DNA of 64,000 bases from Terrimonas pollutisoli (GTDB lineage Bacteria; Bacteroidota; Bacteroidia; Chitinophagales; Chitinophagaceae): positions 62,001-126,000 of the forward strand of contig NZ_JARKNA010000017.1 in assembly GCF_029360765.1 (NCBI RefSeq), written 5' to 3'. Position 1 is the first letter of the stretch, and each line of letters opens with the position of its first letter. The notes below the pieces were generated by a model. The model saw only the letters and a program-made list of their open reading frames with translations, searched no databases and was not told where the DNA came from. Shown one piece after another: positions 35,591 to 44,315 of this stretch. The position numbers were made by a program, and so were the translations under genes.

Positions 35591-36484
35591 TTACCCATTC
35601 ACCCTGAAGTTGAACTGCACGGTTACCATGGATTCATGATCTGATTTATTGAAACGCATATTGCGCAGGTATTGAACAATAGCATTTTTATAGGCTGAGT
35701 TAGACGCGGTAGATCCTTTTGCAATCCCAACAAACTCACCGACGCCATCAGGCGAAACTTTTACAAACGCATATACTGTGGCCTTATCCAAATCACCCTG
35801 GAAAGCATAGCTTCCAACAATTCGCCGATCACCACTTGTTACCCGTGGGCCAACGCCGGTTCCGGTTCCTGAACCATGACCACCGCCAGAGCCTGTACCG
35901 CTTCCCCCACCAGAACCACTTCCATTTCCGACACCGCTTCCTGTACCACTTCCTCCGGCTCTGTCGTAATTTTCTGCAGCACCACCACCGGTTCCATTTC
36001 CACCTGTTGTTTTACCCAGGACCGCTTTTGGTTTTTGTGGGGCTGGGGGCAATGGGTCTGGCTTGGGCTCTACTTTCGCTACCGATTTATTTTCGTTGAT
36101 CTTTGTTGCTGTGGGTTTGGGATTGTCAGGTCTTAAAATCGGGGGACTTGTTTTCTCTGTTTCATCTTCAACAATATCCTTCGCATCATCCTGTGTACCG
36201 GGCTGCGGCGGAGCCGAAGCAGTGCCTCTTTCTCCAATAGCCTGAACCGGATTACCGCCACCACCGCCGCCGCCAGCTTTGGGAATTTCAACAGGCGGTT
36301 CTTCCGGCAGGTTAAGTTCTACCATTACACCTTCATCGGGCGGAGGGGGGATAATAACAGGAATCGTCCAGGTCCAAAAAAACATCAGCAGCAACAATAA
36401 GGCGGCAAAACCCGCAGTGATCATTGTCGCCTGTGTATTTTTCCTGGCTTCAAAGGATGCAGACATAGCGTAAGCGTTATTCAT
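35591..36484 (-). CDS. TonB-like energy transducer with Gly-rich linker
   Basis: 297 residues; the ATG at codon 7 (36466) is an alternative start. A short cytoplasmic tail is followed by one transmembrane helix (about residues 22-43, FAALLLLLMFFWTW), a Pro-rich segment (IIPPPP, EEPPVEIP), then a long low-complexity Gly/Ser/Thr linker (GSGSGGGSGTGSGGG). A C-terminal periplasmic domain carries TVYAFVKVSPDGVGEFVG and AIVQYLRNMRFNK. This is the architecture of Bacteroidota TonB-type transducers that span the periplasm to energise outer-membrane receptors. No ExbB/ExbD genes are adjacent. A palindrome lies upstream. Confidence 0.8.
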   Translation of the reverse strand: MNNAYAMSASFEARKNTQATMITAGFAALLLLLMFFWTWTIPVIIPPPPDEGVMVELNLPEEPPVEIPKAGGGGGGGNPVQAIGERGTASAPPQPGTQDDAKDIVEDETEKTSPPILRPDNPKPTATKINENKSVAKVEPKPDPLPPAPQKPKAVLGKTTGGNGTGGGAAENYDRAGGSGTGSGVGNGSGSGGGSGTGSGGGHGSGTGTGVGPRVTSGDRRIVGSYAFQGDLDKATVYAFVKVSPDGVGEFVGIAKGSTASNSAYKNAIVQYLRNMRFNKSDHESMVTVQFNFRVNG

Positions 36485-36555
36485 ACAAATCTACGTTTTG
36501 ATAAATGCAGGATGAAACGATACTTCTTCACACCTGTGTATTAACGATGCAAAGG

Positions 36556-36572
36556 TTATGCAACTTGCATAA
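36556..36572. promoter_or_regulatory. Perfect 17-base palindrome upstream of the TonB-like gene
   Basis: TTATGCAACTTGCATAA is a perfect palindrome around one central base, 72 bases upstream of the TonB-like start. Its size suits a dimeric repressor or activator site. No cognate regulator gene is adjacent. Confidence 0.4.
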
Positions 36573-36904
36573 GCGGTGTGGTTTGAAATGTTAATTTTTA
36601 AACAGTATTGTTACGGCGTGAGAAGAACAAAAATTTGTTGCTTATCATACTATCAAGCTGGCGTATTTGCCACACAGGCACCATATAGCTTATAAAAAAA
36701 ATATGAAGTCTTTTGCATACCATCTTTTTTGGATTTGGTTAACATTTTGACTGCCTGGCTGTAATTCAGGTGAATAGGACAGGAATCATTTTTAATTCAC
36801 CTGTTTGAAAGCCCAGTTGCTTTACTTGTTTTCCACATCCGTGCCTGCTGGTAGTGTTTTTGAACTAACGCTATAAATTTTTATTTAACTAAAAATGGTA
36901 AACT
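36573..36904. other. Intergenic region between TonB-like gene and CHRD lipoprotein gene
   Basis: No protein-like open frame. A hairpin CAGGTGAAT (36767-36775) / ATTCACCTG (36795-36803) is present. The last 60 bases before the CHRD gene are AT-rich and probably hold its promoter, but no TAnnTTTG box is clear. Confidence 0.4.
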
Positions 36905-37402
36905 ATGCAAAACAAACACTATGGAAAACAAAGGTTATTTGGTTCGCTTGCCGGCCTTGCGTTTTTAAGTTTAGTAGCATTCAGTTCATGTGATAAAGAA
37001 GAAAGTGACAGCACACCCAAGAGTGCTAAATACTCTATTTCCGGTGCGGCAGCAGGATCACAAGAAGTTCCGGCTGTAACAACCAGTGCAACGGGTAACT
37101 TATCCGGTTCGTATGATACGACTTCAAAGTCTTTAATCTACACTGTTACGTGGACAGGTTTATCGGGTGAGGCCACCATGGCGCATTTTCATGGACCGGC
37201 ACTGGCCGGAGCTATTGCTTCACCTATTGAAACATTGACCATCACAGCAAATGGTACGGCAGGTACAGCTACAGATACCATTACAGCAACGTCTGCCTTG
37301 CATGCCGCATTATTAGCAGGACAAGTGTATTATAATATTCATACGGCTGCGCATCCCGATGGAGAAATTCGCGGACAAATTGCAGTGCAACAAAACAGGT
37401 AG
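36905..37402 (+). CDS. CHRD-domain lipoprotein
   Basis: 165 residues. A lipoprotein signal with lipobox (LSLVAFSSC) ends near residue 30. The remainder is one CHRD domain: YSISGAAAGSQEVPAV, GNLSGSYDTTSKSLIYTVTWTGL, MAHFHGPALAGA, and HAALLAGQVYYNIHTAAHPDGEIRGQI, which closes the fold. CHRD domains occur in chordin and in many bacterial surface proteins; their biochemical role in bacteria is unknown. The gene stands alone between a divergent TonB-like gene and a convergent MATE gene. Confidence 0.93.
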   Translation: MQNKHYGKQRLFGSLAGLAFLSLVAFSSCDKEESDSTPKSAKYSISGAAAGSQEVPAVTTSATGNLSGSYDTTSKSLIYTVTWTGLSGEATMAHFHGPALAGAIASPIETLTITANGTAGTATDTITATSALHAALLAGQVYYNIHTAAHPDGEIRGQIAVQQNR

Positions 37403-37465
37403 TTTTTTAAAAAGGGTGTAGTTAATGTGAGTTTCGGAGTTTTTTAATGGTATTAAATGCTATAA

Positions 37466-37585
37466 TTGTCCCGCTAGGGATAAATCGTGGGTAGCTATTG
37501 TGAGAGGTTTGCACCCAGCGTCCCGATAGGGACGCATCGTGCTTGTTCACATTGAGTTTTACCCACGAGTCATCCCTACGGGATG
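37466..37585. repeat. REP-like palindromic repeat region (CGTCCCGATAGGGACG)
   Basis: Three short palindromic blocks occur within about 120 bases: CCCGCTAGGGA, GCGTCCCGATAGGGACGC and TCATCCCTACGGGATG. The last lies next to a TTTACCCACGA segment whose complement (TCGTGGGTA) is found near the first block. GTCCCnnnAGGGAC-type blocks are a familiar dispersed intergenic repeat in Bacteroidota genomes. Located between convergent CHRD and MATE genes. Confidence 0.6.
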
Positions 37586-37594
37586 TTAGAATTA

Positions 37595-37628
37595 AAAAGG
37601 ACCTGGTATTTTTTAATGCCAGGTCTTA
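37595..37628 (-). terminator. Terminator of the MATE gene
   Basis: GACCTGGTATT and AATGCCAGGTC (37600-37625) form an 11-base stem with a TTTT loop and one G-U pair. On the minus strand it is followed by CTTTTTAAT. It lies about 20 bases past the MATE stop codon. Confidence 0.75.
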
Positions 37629-37643
37629 TCGTTTTACAAATGA

Positions 37644-38990
37644 TTATTTTTCGATACCTACTTTATCACGATTCATCTTTGCCATTTTCAGGAAGCGGCT
37701 GATCAAAAAAATGGAAGCAAGGGTAAGACCAGTGATTAGCCCCACCCAAATACCGGATGGGCCCATATTGAAATAAAATGCCATTAAATATCCCAGTGGA
37801 AGACCCACTACCCAATAAGCTATTCCAATTAATAGGGTGGGAAATTTTACATCTTTAATGCCCCGCAACAGCCCGGCGCCTATTGCCTGTGTGCTATCTG
37901 ATATTTGAAAAATACCCGCAAATAAAACCAATAGTGCGGCCAATTGGAGCACCGATTCATTTTTATTAAACAAACCGGGCAGCTGAAACCGAAATACGGT
38001 AAAAGCAATACCGCAAAAAATACCATAAAGCAATGCAACGAGCAATGTGCTTTTACCGATGGTCGCAATCTTTGGCCAATTGGCTGTACCAAATGCATTG
38101 CTGACCCTGATGGATCCCGCCTGCGCAAGTCCCATGGATACCATAAATGTAAAGGAGGCACAGCTTAAAGCAATTTGATGTGATGCCTGGGCCACCGCAC
38201 CAATGGTACCAATGATAATTCCCGATACTGCAAATGCACCAGCTTCCATTCCAATCTGCAAACTGCTGGGCACGCCTATATGCAACAATTCTTTTAAAGT
38301 TTTGCTGCGGAGTTTCCATTGCCGGCTGCTTACTGCTATATACCTGCGGAATGTTGAGTGTTTTAATATAATAAGGCCAAGTACAATAAACATGATCGAA
38401 CGGGTGATCAATGTGGACCATCCTGCACCATTTAATTCCAGGCGTGGAAACCCGAGGTTTCCATAAATGAGTAACCAGTTCAGAAAAATATTTACCGGCA
38501 TCCCCAATAAGGAAATGAGCATAGCTGTTCGTGTATACTCCAGGCCATCCGTAAATTGTTTAAGCGTCATAAACAACAACATGGGTATAATAGACAGGCC
38601 CATCAATTGCATAAAGGGCAATGCCAGCTGCACTACTTCAGGATCTTGGCCAAGGTGCAGTAAAATATTCCTGCCAAAAACCAGTAATAAAGAAATGAGA
38701 ATAGCTGTGACAGCGCAAAGAATAAATCCATTAAACAAATAGTGCGACACCAACTGACTATCCCTTCGTCCATGTGCCATTGATACCATTTGTGAAACAG
38801 AGATCGTCATTCCAATGCCCAATACAAAAGGAATATTCATGGCGTTTACCACCAACGCTGCAGCGGCCAATTGTTTGTAGCTGATAGCACCAACCATGGC
38901 CGTATCGATGATATGCAAAGCCATTTGGGCCAATTCGCCAATGATAATGGGTAAGGCCAACCGTATAGTCTTTGTTGCTTCCGTACGCAT
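37644..38990 (-). CDS. MATE-family multidrug/Na+ efflux transporter
   Basis: 448 residues with twelve predicted membrane helices in two homologous halves, the usual MATE size. MRTEATKTIRLALPIIIGELAQMALHIIDTAMVG opens the first helix region; its parts IGELAQ and DTAMVG are family signatures. The second half has LLHIGVPSSLQIGMEAGAF and QIALSCASFTFMVSMGLAQ. It exports cationic drugs or metabolites using a Na+ or H+ gradient across the inner membrane. It is monocistronic with its own terminator. Substrate not deduced. Confidence 0.95.
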   Translation of the reverse strand: MRTEATKTIRLALPIIIGELAQMALHIIDTAMVGAISYKQLAAAALVVNAMNIPFVLGIGMTISVSQMVSMAHGRRDSQLVSHYLFNGFILCAVTAILISLLLVFGRNILLHLGQDPEVVQLALPFMQLMGLSIIPMLLFMTLKQFTDGLEYTRTAMLISLLGMPVNIFLNWLLIYGNLGFPRLELNGAGWSTLITRSIMFIVLGLIILKHSTFRRYIAVSSRQWKLRSKTLKELLHIGVPSSLQIGMEAGAFAVSGIIIGTIGAVAQASHQIALSCASFTFMVSMGLAQAGSIRVSNAFGTANWPKIATIGKSTLLVALLYGIFCGIAFTVFRFQLPGLFNKNESVLQLAALLVLFAGIFQISDSTQAIGAGLLRGIKDVKFPTLLIGIAYWVVGLPLGYLMAFYFNMGPSGIWVGLITGLTLASIFLISRFLKMAKMNRDKVGIEK

Positions 38991-39107
38991 ACAACCAATA
39001 ATGGGTAGAATAAAAAGATGCGAAGTTAAGAAAGATGAGAGCCTGCTATACTATCAAATGGGGTAGTACGACAGATTTGTTCAAAGGAAATAATATAGTA
39101 CAGCAGA

Positions 39108-40409
39108 CTAATGATGTGCAAAGTCCATTTCAAACCGCCCCTTTATTCTTTCGATCGGCGGATTGAAATAACCATATTTCAAATCAGGAAATTCTTCACG
39201 GATCAATTCCTGTAATTGTTTTACACCCATGAATTCGCCGGTGTCTGACACGCCTATTTTGCCTAAATACCAATCGGGGTCAATATTAAAATTGCGCCAT
39301 TGGATCATTTTAAGGCCTGTGCTTTTGATCAGTTTGCGGAGTGCTTCGTATTCCTCTACACTGTCCGTCATGCCGGGAAATACAAAATAATTAATGGATG
39401 TCCAGCCTCCATAGGAGTTGACAATTTTGAGGCTTTCAACGATATCTTCAAAATCATAATTGTTCGGACGATAATAAGGCATATAGATTTCACGCCTTGC
39501 TGAGTTGGTGCTGACGCGGATTGAATCTAAACCTGCTTCACATAAAATTTTTACAGCATCGGGCCTTGAACCATTTGTATTGATGTTGATGCTTCCTTTT
39601 GACGTATGTTTTCTTATTTCAATTATCGCATCACGTATGGTTTCCCACATCAACAGCGGTTCGCCTTCGCAACCCTGGCCAAAACTGACGATAGGATAGG
39701 GGGCTGATTCAAGATGAGGAACCGTGTATTCTACAATTTCTTCCGGCGTCGGTTTGAAGCGAAGCCTGTCCTGGGTGGAAACAATCGGTTCTTCATCGGG
39801 TTGCAGTGATATGCAGCCAACACAATTGGCATTACACGCCGGCGATGCCGGAATCGGGCATTCCCAACGGCCCAAAAAATAATTTCTTGCAGCAGGACAG
39901 TGGTAGGTCAACGCACAATTATTGGCCAAATGATCTACCAGCCGGTTATGCGGGTAGGCCTTTAATAATTTTTTTACTCCCTGTTCTACTTTTGTCTGAT
40001 CATAGCCTGCACAATCCTGCCGCATATCCTGTTCAATGCGGGTAGCAGGAACATAGAATTTATCATTGAGCCAGCCGGCAGCAGTATAACAAAACAAGGG
40101 AAGTGTTGGCGCATCCGGCTCGGCTTCGTAAGCAGCCAAATAAAAACCCGTGTGAGCCGGAGGGATGAAAGCGGCAACGGCCCATCCTTTATCACAAAGT
40201 CTCATTTCACCGGTTTCCACATCAATACCAATCCCTTTACGGCCTGGTAATTCATATAGAGAACCCCCGTCCGGCAATTCTATCCATTCATCTTCAGGAA
40301 TGGGTAATGCGTCCCAACCACTACGGCCGGTAACATATAAAGAAGTGTCTTCAAATATATTTCCCTTGCCGTCAGAATAAAGAATATATGGGGATTGAGA
40401 TAGAGTCAT
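39108..40409 (-). CDS. Radical SAM protein with ~190-residue N-terminal extension
   Basis: 433 residues. The iron-sulfur motif is CNANCVGC (CxxxCxxC, about residues 194-201), preceded by a domain rich in Trp/Pro and containing extra Cys (CAGY, CALTYHCPAARNYFLGRWECP) that could bind another cluster or zinc. After it FGQGCEGEPLL, NTNGSRPDAVKIL and SIRVSTNSARREIYMPYY follow the radical SAM barrel. This is a conserved but uncharacterised radical SAM family; the reaction is unknown. It is a single gene between MATE and a small membrane protein on the same strand, without an obvious peptide substrate nearby. Confidence 0.85.
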   Translation of the reverse strand: MTLSQSPYILYSDGKGNIFEDTSLYVTGRSGWDALPIPEDEWIELPDGGSLYELPGRKGIGIDVETGEMRLCDKGWAVAAFIPPAHTGFYLAAYEAEPDAPTLPLFCYTAAGWLNDKFYVPATRIEQDMRQDCAGYDQTKVEQGVKKLLKAYPHNRLVDHLANNCALTYHCPAARNYFLGRWECPIPASPACNANCVGCISLQPDEEPIVSTQDRLRFKPTPEEIVEYTVPHLESAPYPIVSFGQGCEGEPLLMWETIRDAIIEIRKHTSKGSININTNGSRPDAVKILCEAGLDSIRVSTNSARREIYMPYYRPNNYDFEDIVESLKIVNSYGGWTSINYFVFPGMTDSVEEYEALRKLIKSTGLKMIQWRNFNIDPDWYLGKIGVSDTGEFMGVKQLQELIREEFPDLKYGYFNPPIERIKGRFEMDFAHH

Positions 40410-40451
40410 AGCTTAAAAGTGAAAAGTGAAAAGTCAAAAACAGGAATGAAG

Positions 40452-41015
40452 CTAAATATCTGCCATTCCTGACTTCAATTGCATTTTGCAAAAGTCGTTA
40501 AATTCCTGCTCATCTACTGCAGGTTCTTTTTTTTGAATGAGCTGCTGGATTATCTTATTGTTTTTAAAATCGATGGTCAACAGATCGTCTTTTAAAACGA
40601 CATTATTTAACTCATTCCAGGTAATTTCTTTTTTGGGGAAAGATGGATAAATCACCGCGGTAGATGAAACGGATACTATCAGCGGCCTTTGAGAAATTTT
40701 GTATAAAAACAGCAGAACAAAAAAGATAGCTGCCTGCCACCAATACATCATTAATAGCCAGGTAAAGCTAATGATGAAAAGCGCCGAAGATTCAAACTCA
40801 AACCTGGGTTTCTTACTTGCAGGTAAGACTTTATTCAAAATAAAATATACTGCGATGATGATAATGGCTGTAATAGATCCTGTCCCTGTCCCAGACTGAT
40901 TAGTATAATAAATAAGAATGGCAAAAACCGCCACATTAAGCAGGATGATAAATGAAGCTAGCTTTTTATAAGTATCGGCTTTCTCATTTTGTATAAACAA
41001 TTCAAATTGCTGCAT
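40452..41015 (-). CDS. Membrane protein of unknown function with PH-like tail
   Basis: 187 residues with four probable membrane helices (LASFIILLNVAVFAILIYY, SITAIIIIAVYFIL, ALFIISFTWLLMMYWW and AIFFVLLFLYKI). A cytosolic C-terminal domain has alternating strands: PLIVSVSSTAVIYPSFPKKE, ITWNELNNVVLKDDLLTIDF. That pattern resembles a YcxB/PH-like domain. I do not recognise the family beyond that. It starts just past the stop of the arginase-family gene on the same strand (15 bases), so it may belong to that transcript. Confidence 0.7.
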   Translation of the reverse strand: MQQFELFIQNEKADTYKKLASFIILLNVAVFAILIYYTNQSGTGTGSITAIIIIAVYFILNKVLPASKKPRFEFESSALFIISFTWLLMMYWWQAAIFFVLLFLYKISQRPLIVSVSSTAVIYPSFPKKEITWNELNNVVLKDDLLTIDFKNNKIIQQLIQKKEPAVDEQEFNDFCKMQLKSGMADI

Positions 41016-41030
41016 TGGATTTGATGGTCA

Positions 41031-42083
41031 TTAAGCGGCTGGTGCATTGCAAGCCACCAACAAGTTGCACAACTTAAACAATACCCTGGCGCCCACATTG
41101 GCATTCCAGTCGTTATCACTGACACCAACTTCGACCAGGTCGAAGCCAATAATTTTACGGCCGCTTTCGATCACTTTTCTGAATAAATAGAATACCTCCT
41201 CTGTTTCAAATCCACCGGGCACAGGTGTACCGGTATGCGGGCAGAGTTTCCTGTCGAGGCCATCGATATCAAAACTGATATAAACATGCTGGGGGAGCTT
41301 GCTCACTATTTCTTCAGAAATATGTTTCCAGGTGTCACCCTCAAACTGACGGTTTTTTATTTCTTTATCGAAATAGGGAATAACCCTGGAGTTGCTGTTC
41401 CTGATATAATCCAATTCGTCGCCACCATAATCCCTTACTCCAACCTGAACCAGCTTGCTGATCTCTGGTATTTCTGTCAAAGCGTTGTACATGATGCTCG
41501 CATGCGAATAATTGAAACCTTCATAAGCCTCCCGCAGGTCGCAGTGTGCATCGATCTGTAATATGCCGTAGTCTGGATATTTTTCAGCGATCGCTTTAAA
41601 ATATCCCAGCGGAGTGCTATGATCACCACCCAAAACACCTACCAGCTTGTTTTTCTCCAGCAATACTTTGGTTTGCTCATACACCCAATTGTTCAAAAAC
41701 TTACCACCTTCATTTACGTCCCGCATAGTCTTGCACATAAACTGGTTGGCATTTACATCATCGCCCCGGGAAATATAATCAATGTAGAGTTCGGCTTCCT
41801 TGCGGAGGTAGTCGCTTTTCATTAAAAGTTTTCGGTCAATGGGACGGATATAAAATCCTTCCTTCCAGCCTTCCGGCACTTCGGGATCAAACAAGTCTAC
41901 GTGCAGGCTTGCTTTGCAAATAGATTCCGGTGCACGGGCCGTGCCACTTCCATAACTTACGGTCACTTCCCACGGTACCGGAACAATGATCAGCCTTGCA
42001 TTGTCTTCCGAAGTAGGTAGTCCAAAAATATTGTTGTTGGGATTGCTGACACTGTTCGGATCGAAATTAGAAACATCTACCAT
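41031..42083 (-). CDS. Arginase/agmatinase-family ureohydrolase
   Basis: 350 residues. Mn-binding motifs are in order: GGDHSTPLG (about residue 150), IDAHCDLREAY (about 176) and SFDIDGLDRKLCPHTGTPVPGG (about 273). An N-terminal extension of roughly 40 residues precedes PVPWEVTVSYG. Substrate is not fixed by sequence; agmatine is the best guess because agmatine deiminase and N-carbamoylputrescine amidase genes lie directly upstream on the same strand. If so, this genome has two routes from agmatine to putrescine; arginine or formimidoylglutamate are alternatives. Confidence 0.88.
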   Translation of the reverse strand: MVDVSNFDPNSVSNPNNNIFGLPTSEDNARLIIVPVPWEVTVSYGSGTARAPESICKASLHVDLFDPEVPEGWKEGFYIRPIDRKLLMKSDYLRKEAELYIDYISRGDDVNANQFMCKTMRDVNEGGKFLNNWVYEQTKVLLEKNKLVGVLGGDHSTPLGYFKAIAEKYPDYGILQIDAHCDLREAYEGFNYSHASIMYNALTEIPEISKLVQVGVRDYGGDELDYIRNSNSRVIPYFDKEIKNRQFEGDTWKHISEEIVSKLPQHVYISFDIDGLDRKLCPHTGTPVPGGFETEEVFYLFRKVIESGRKIIGFDLVEVGVSDNDWNANVGARVLFKLCNLLVACNAPAA

Positions 42084-42180
42084 TTTAGAGCATTAAAAAG
42101 CGGTGCAAGTTAGTAATTCCATGGTAAACGTTATAGCAATTATGCGTTAATAATCGCATGGCCAGCCTTATTGCGACCGA

Positions 42181-43233
42181 TTAAATTGCAGGCTCCTGCT
42201 GGCTCAGACAGTGAAAGCTGCCTAACCCCCAAATGATTTCAGTGGAGTCAATACCTACCACATTGCGGGTGGGAAAACATTGCTGGATAATTTGGAGGGC
42301 TTTATCATCCGCATCGCAGCGAAAAGTGGGGACAATAACCGACTTATTGGCGATATAAAAATTAGCGTAAGAGGCAGGCAATCGTTGATCTTCCCAAATG
42401 ACAGCATCAGGCATCGGCAGCTCAACTATGTTCAGTTGCTTACCATTCAGCAAACGCATTTTTTTTAGTTGCTGAAGGTTTGTTTTAAGTAAATCATAAT
42501 TCTCGTCATCCTTTCTATTTTCAATGACAGTCAGCACTGTATCTTCATTTACAAACCGGACTGTATCGTCAATATGACCATCGGTGTCATCGCCAACAAT
42601 ACCTTCGTCTACCCAAAGAACCTGTTCAATACCGTAGTAATTCCGGAGAAATTCTTCAATTTTTTCCTGGTTAAGTTGTGGGTTGCGGTTAGGGTTTAGC
42701 AAGCAGGCTGTTGAAGTCAGGATGGTACCGGCTCCGTTAAACTCCACTGATCCGCCTTCCATGACAATGCCGGGATGGTAAACGGGTAAGTTGAAATGTT
42801 TTGCAATTAAGGTAGGAATAACGTCGTCGAGATCATAAGGAGGGTATTTATCCCCCCAGGCATTATAACCCCAGTCAACGACCACTTTCTTTTGTGCGGC
42901 CTTAGGATTGATCAAAAAGGCGGGGCCATGATCACGGCACCATGCATCGTTGGTAGGATGAAAATAAAACTCCACCCTGGCTAAATCAACGGCAGCTGTT
43001 TCCAGGAAACCCAAGGCGAACTTTTTCATAGCCTCGTCGGCCACGTTGATCCGAACGATTTCTCCTTTTGTAAGCTCTTTTATAAACTGTGCATAGTAGG
43101 GGTAGATGCTGTCAATCTTTCCCGGCCAGGAGGCTTCTTTATGGGGCCAGCTCAACCAGGTAGCAATATGCGGTGCAAACTCAGCAGGAAAATAATAACC
43201 CAGGTCTTTAGGTACAATGCCATTCTCTACCAT
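42181..43233 (-). CDS. aguA: Agmatine deiminase
   Basis: 350 residues from the ATG at 43233. The family start is FPAEFAPHIATWLSWPHKEASWPG, with conserved NDAWCRDHGPAFLI (about residue 100), EGGSVEFNGAGTILTS, GDDTDGHIDDTVRFV, and a C-terminal catalytic Cys in GLGSFHCLSQQEP (about 343). It hydrolyses agmatine to N-carbamoylputrescine and ammonia, the substrate of the aguB product encoded about 50 bases upstream. Together they make putrescine. The canonical GGGNIHC before the Cys reads GLGSFHC here, a modest variation. Confidence 0.95.
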   Translation of the reverse strand: MVENGIVPKDLGYYFPAEFAPHIATWLSWPHKEASWPGKIDSIYPYYAQFIKELTKGEIVRINVADEAMKKFALGFLETAAVDLARVEFYFHPTNDAWCRDHGPAFLINPKAAQKKVVVDWGYNAWGDKYPPYDLDDVIPTLIAKHFNLPVYHPGIVMEGGSVEFNGAGTILTSTACLLNPNRNPQLNQEKIEEFLRNYYGIEQVLWVDEGIVGDDTDGHIDDTVRFVNEDTVLTVIENRKDDENYDLLKTNLQQLKKMRLLNGKQLNIVELPMPDAVIWEDQRLPASYANFYIANKSVIVPTFRCDADDKALQIIQQCFPTRNVVGIDSTEIIWGLGSFHCLSQQEPAI

Positions 43234-43288
43234 AAGCAAAAGATTCAGTATTCTTTATAAATAGCTATAAACGAATTTTATAAAAAAA

Positions 43289-44170
43289 TTAAATAGTTTC
43301 TTCGTCGATGTATCGTTTGGTTATTTGTTGGTAGCTGTCGATCCGGCGGTCCCTTAAAAAAGGCCAATGCGTTCTGTACCGGTCGGTTTTAGATAAATCC
43401 AATTCTTCAACATGCACCTCCTCTGCCTCGTGGGAGGCTTTGTAAATAATGCTACCAAATGGGTTCGATATAAACGAGCCACCCCAAAATTTCATGGCGC
43501 CGTCCTGCTCAAAACCTACACGGTTTACGCTTACTACATGTACACCGTTAGCGACTGAATGGCTCCGTTGAATGGTTTGCCAGGCATTGTATTGTTCGGT
43601 ATTGGTATCCTCGTCCTGTAAAGTGGCCCAGCCAATAGCAGTTGGATAAAACAATATTTCGGCGCCCATCAGGGCGGTTATGCGTGACGCTTCAGGGTAC
43701 CATTGATCCCAGCAAATCAGCACACCGATTTTTGCAAATTTGGTATTGAAAACTTTATACCCGAGGTCGCCGGGAGTAAAGTAAAATTTTTCGTAATAAG
43801 CCGGATCATCCGGGATGTGCATTTTGCGATATTTACCCAAATAGGTACCGTCAGCATCCAGTACAGCCGTGGTGTTGTGGTAAAGCCCCTGTGTTCTTTT
43901 TTCAAATAAAGAAGCGATGATCACCACGCCGGCTTCTTTGGCCACTTTAGCTAAAGCCTCAGTCGAAGGGCCGGGAATAGGTTCGGCTAGTTTGAAATTT
44001 TCATAATCCTCCACGTCACAGAAATAAAGTGACGTAAACAACTCCTGCAAGCAAACGATCTGTGCGCCTTTAGCAGCAGCTTCCTTCACTTTTTCAATCG
44101 CTTTATCCAGGTTGGCCTGCTTATCTGCCTTACAGCTCATCTGAACTATTCCAACTTTTACTTTTGACAT
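43289..44170 (-). CDS. aguB: N-carbamoylputrescine amidase
   Basis: 293 residues, standard for the nitrilase-superfamily AguB. The catalytic triad is visible: Glu43 in CLQELF, Lys near 120 in GKYRKMHIPDD, and Cys near 155 in VLICWDQWYPE. FWGGSFISNPFG is a family-specific stretch. It converts N-carbamoylputrescine to putrescine, ammonia and CO2. It heads a minus-strand group with aguA and an arginase-family gene. A TATTTTTG promoter box lies 17 bases upstream of the ATG. Confidence 0.96.
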   Translation of the reverse strand: MSKVKVGIVQMSCKADKQANLDKAIEKVKEAAAKGAQIVCLQELFTSLYFCDVEDYENFKLAEPIPGPSTEALAKVAKEAGVVIIASLFEKRTQGLYHNTTAVLDADGTYLGKYRKMHIPDDPAYYEKFYFTPGDLGYKVFNTKFAKIGVLICWDQWYPEASRITALMGAEILFYPTAIGWATLQDEDTNTEQYNAWQTIQRSHSVANGVHVVSVNRVGFEQDGAMKFWGGSFISNPFGSIIYKASHEAEEVHVEELDLSKTDRYRTHWPFLRDRRIDSYQQITKRYIDEETI

Positions 44171-44187
44171 GGTGATTATTTGAGGTG

Positions 44188-44195
44188 CAAAAATA
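44188..44195 (-). promoter_or_regulatory. -7 promoter box of aguB (TATTTTTG)
   Basis: TATTTTTG matches TAnnTTTG and lies 17 bases before the aguB ATG, downstream of the desaturase terminator, so the polyamine genes probably have their own promoter. Confidence 0.45.
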
Positions 44196-44257
44196 AGTTT
44201 TAGTGAGTTAGCAGTAACTAAGAAATTGCTAAGCTTTATCGCAACCAGCTTTATAAA

Positions 44258-44295
44258 AAGAAAACAGGATATTGCTTACAAAAACAATATCCTGC
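44258..44295 (-). terminator. Terminator of the desaturase gene
   Basis: CAGGATATTG (44266-44275) and CAATATCCTG (44286-44295) form a perfect 10-base stem. On the minus strand it is followed by TTTTCTTTTT. It lies about 20 bases after the desaturase stop. Confidence 0.85.
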
Positions 44296-44315
44296 GGCGC
44301 TATAGAAAATGTATT

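Noticed and set aside
35719..36245. Several plus-strand frames rich in His/Pro/Phe opposite the TonB-like gene
   Set aside because: Mirror images of the Gly/Ser-rich linker codons of the TonB-like protein.
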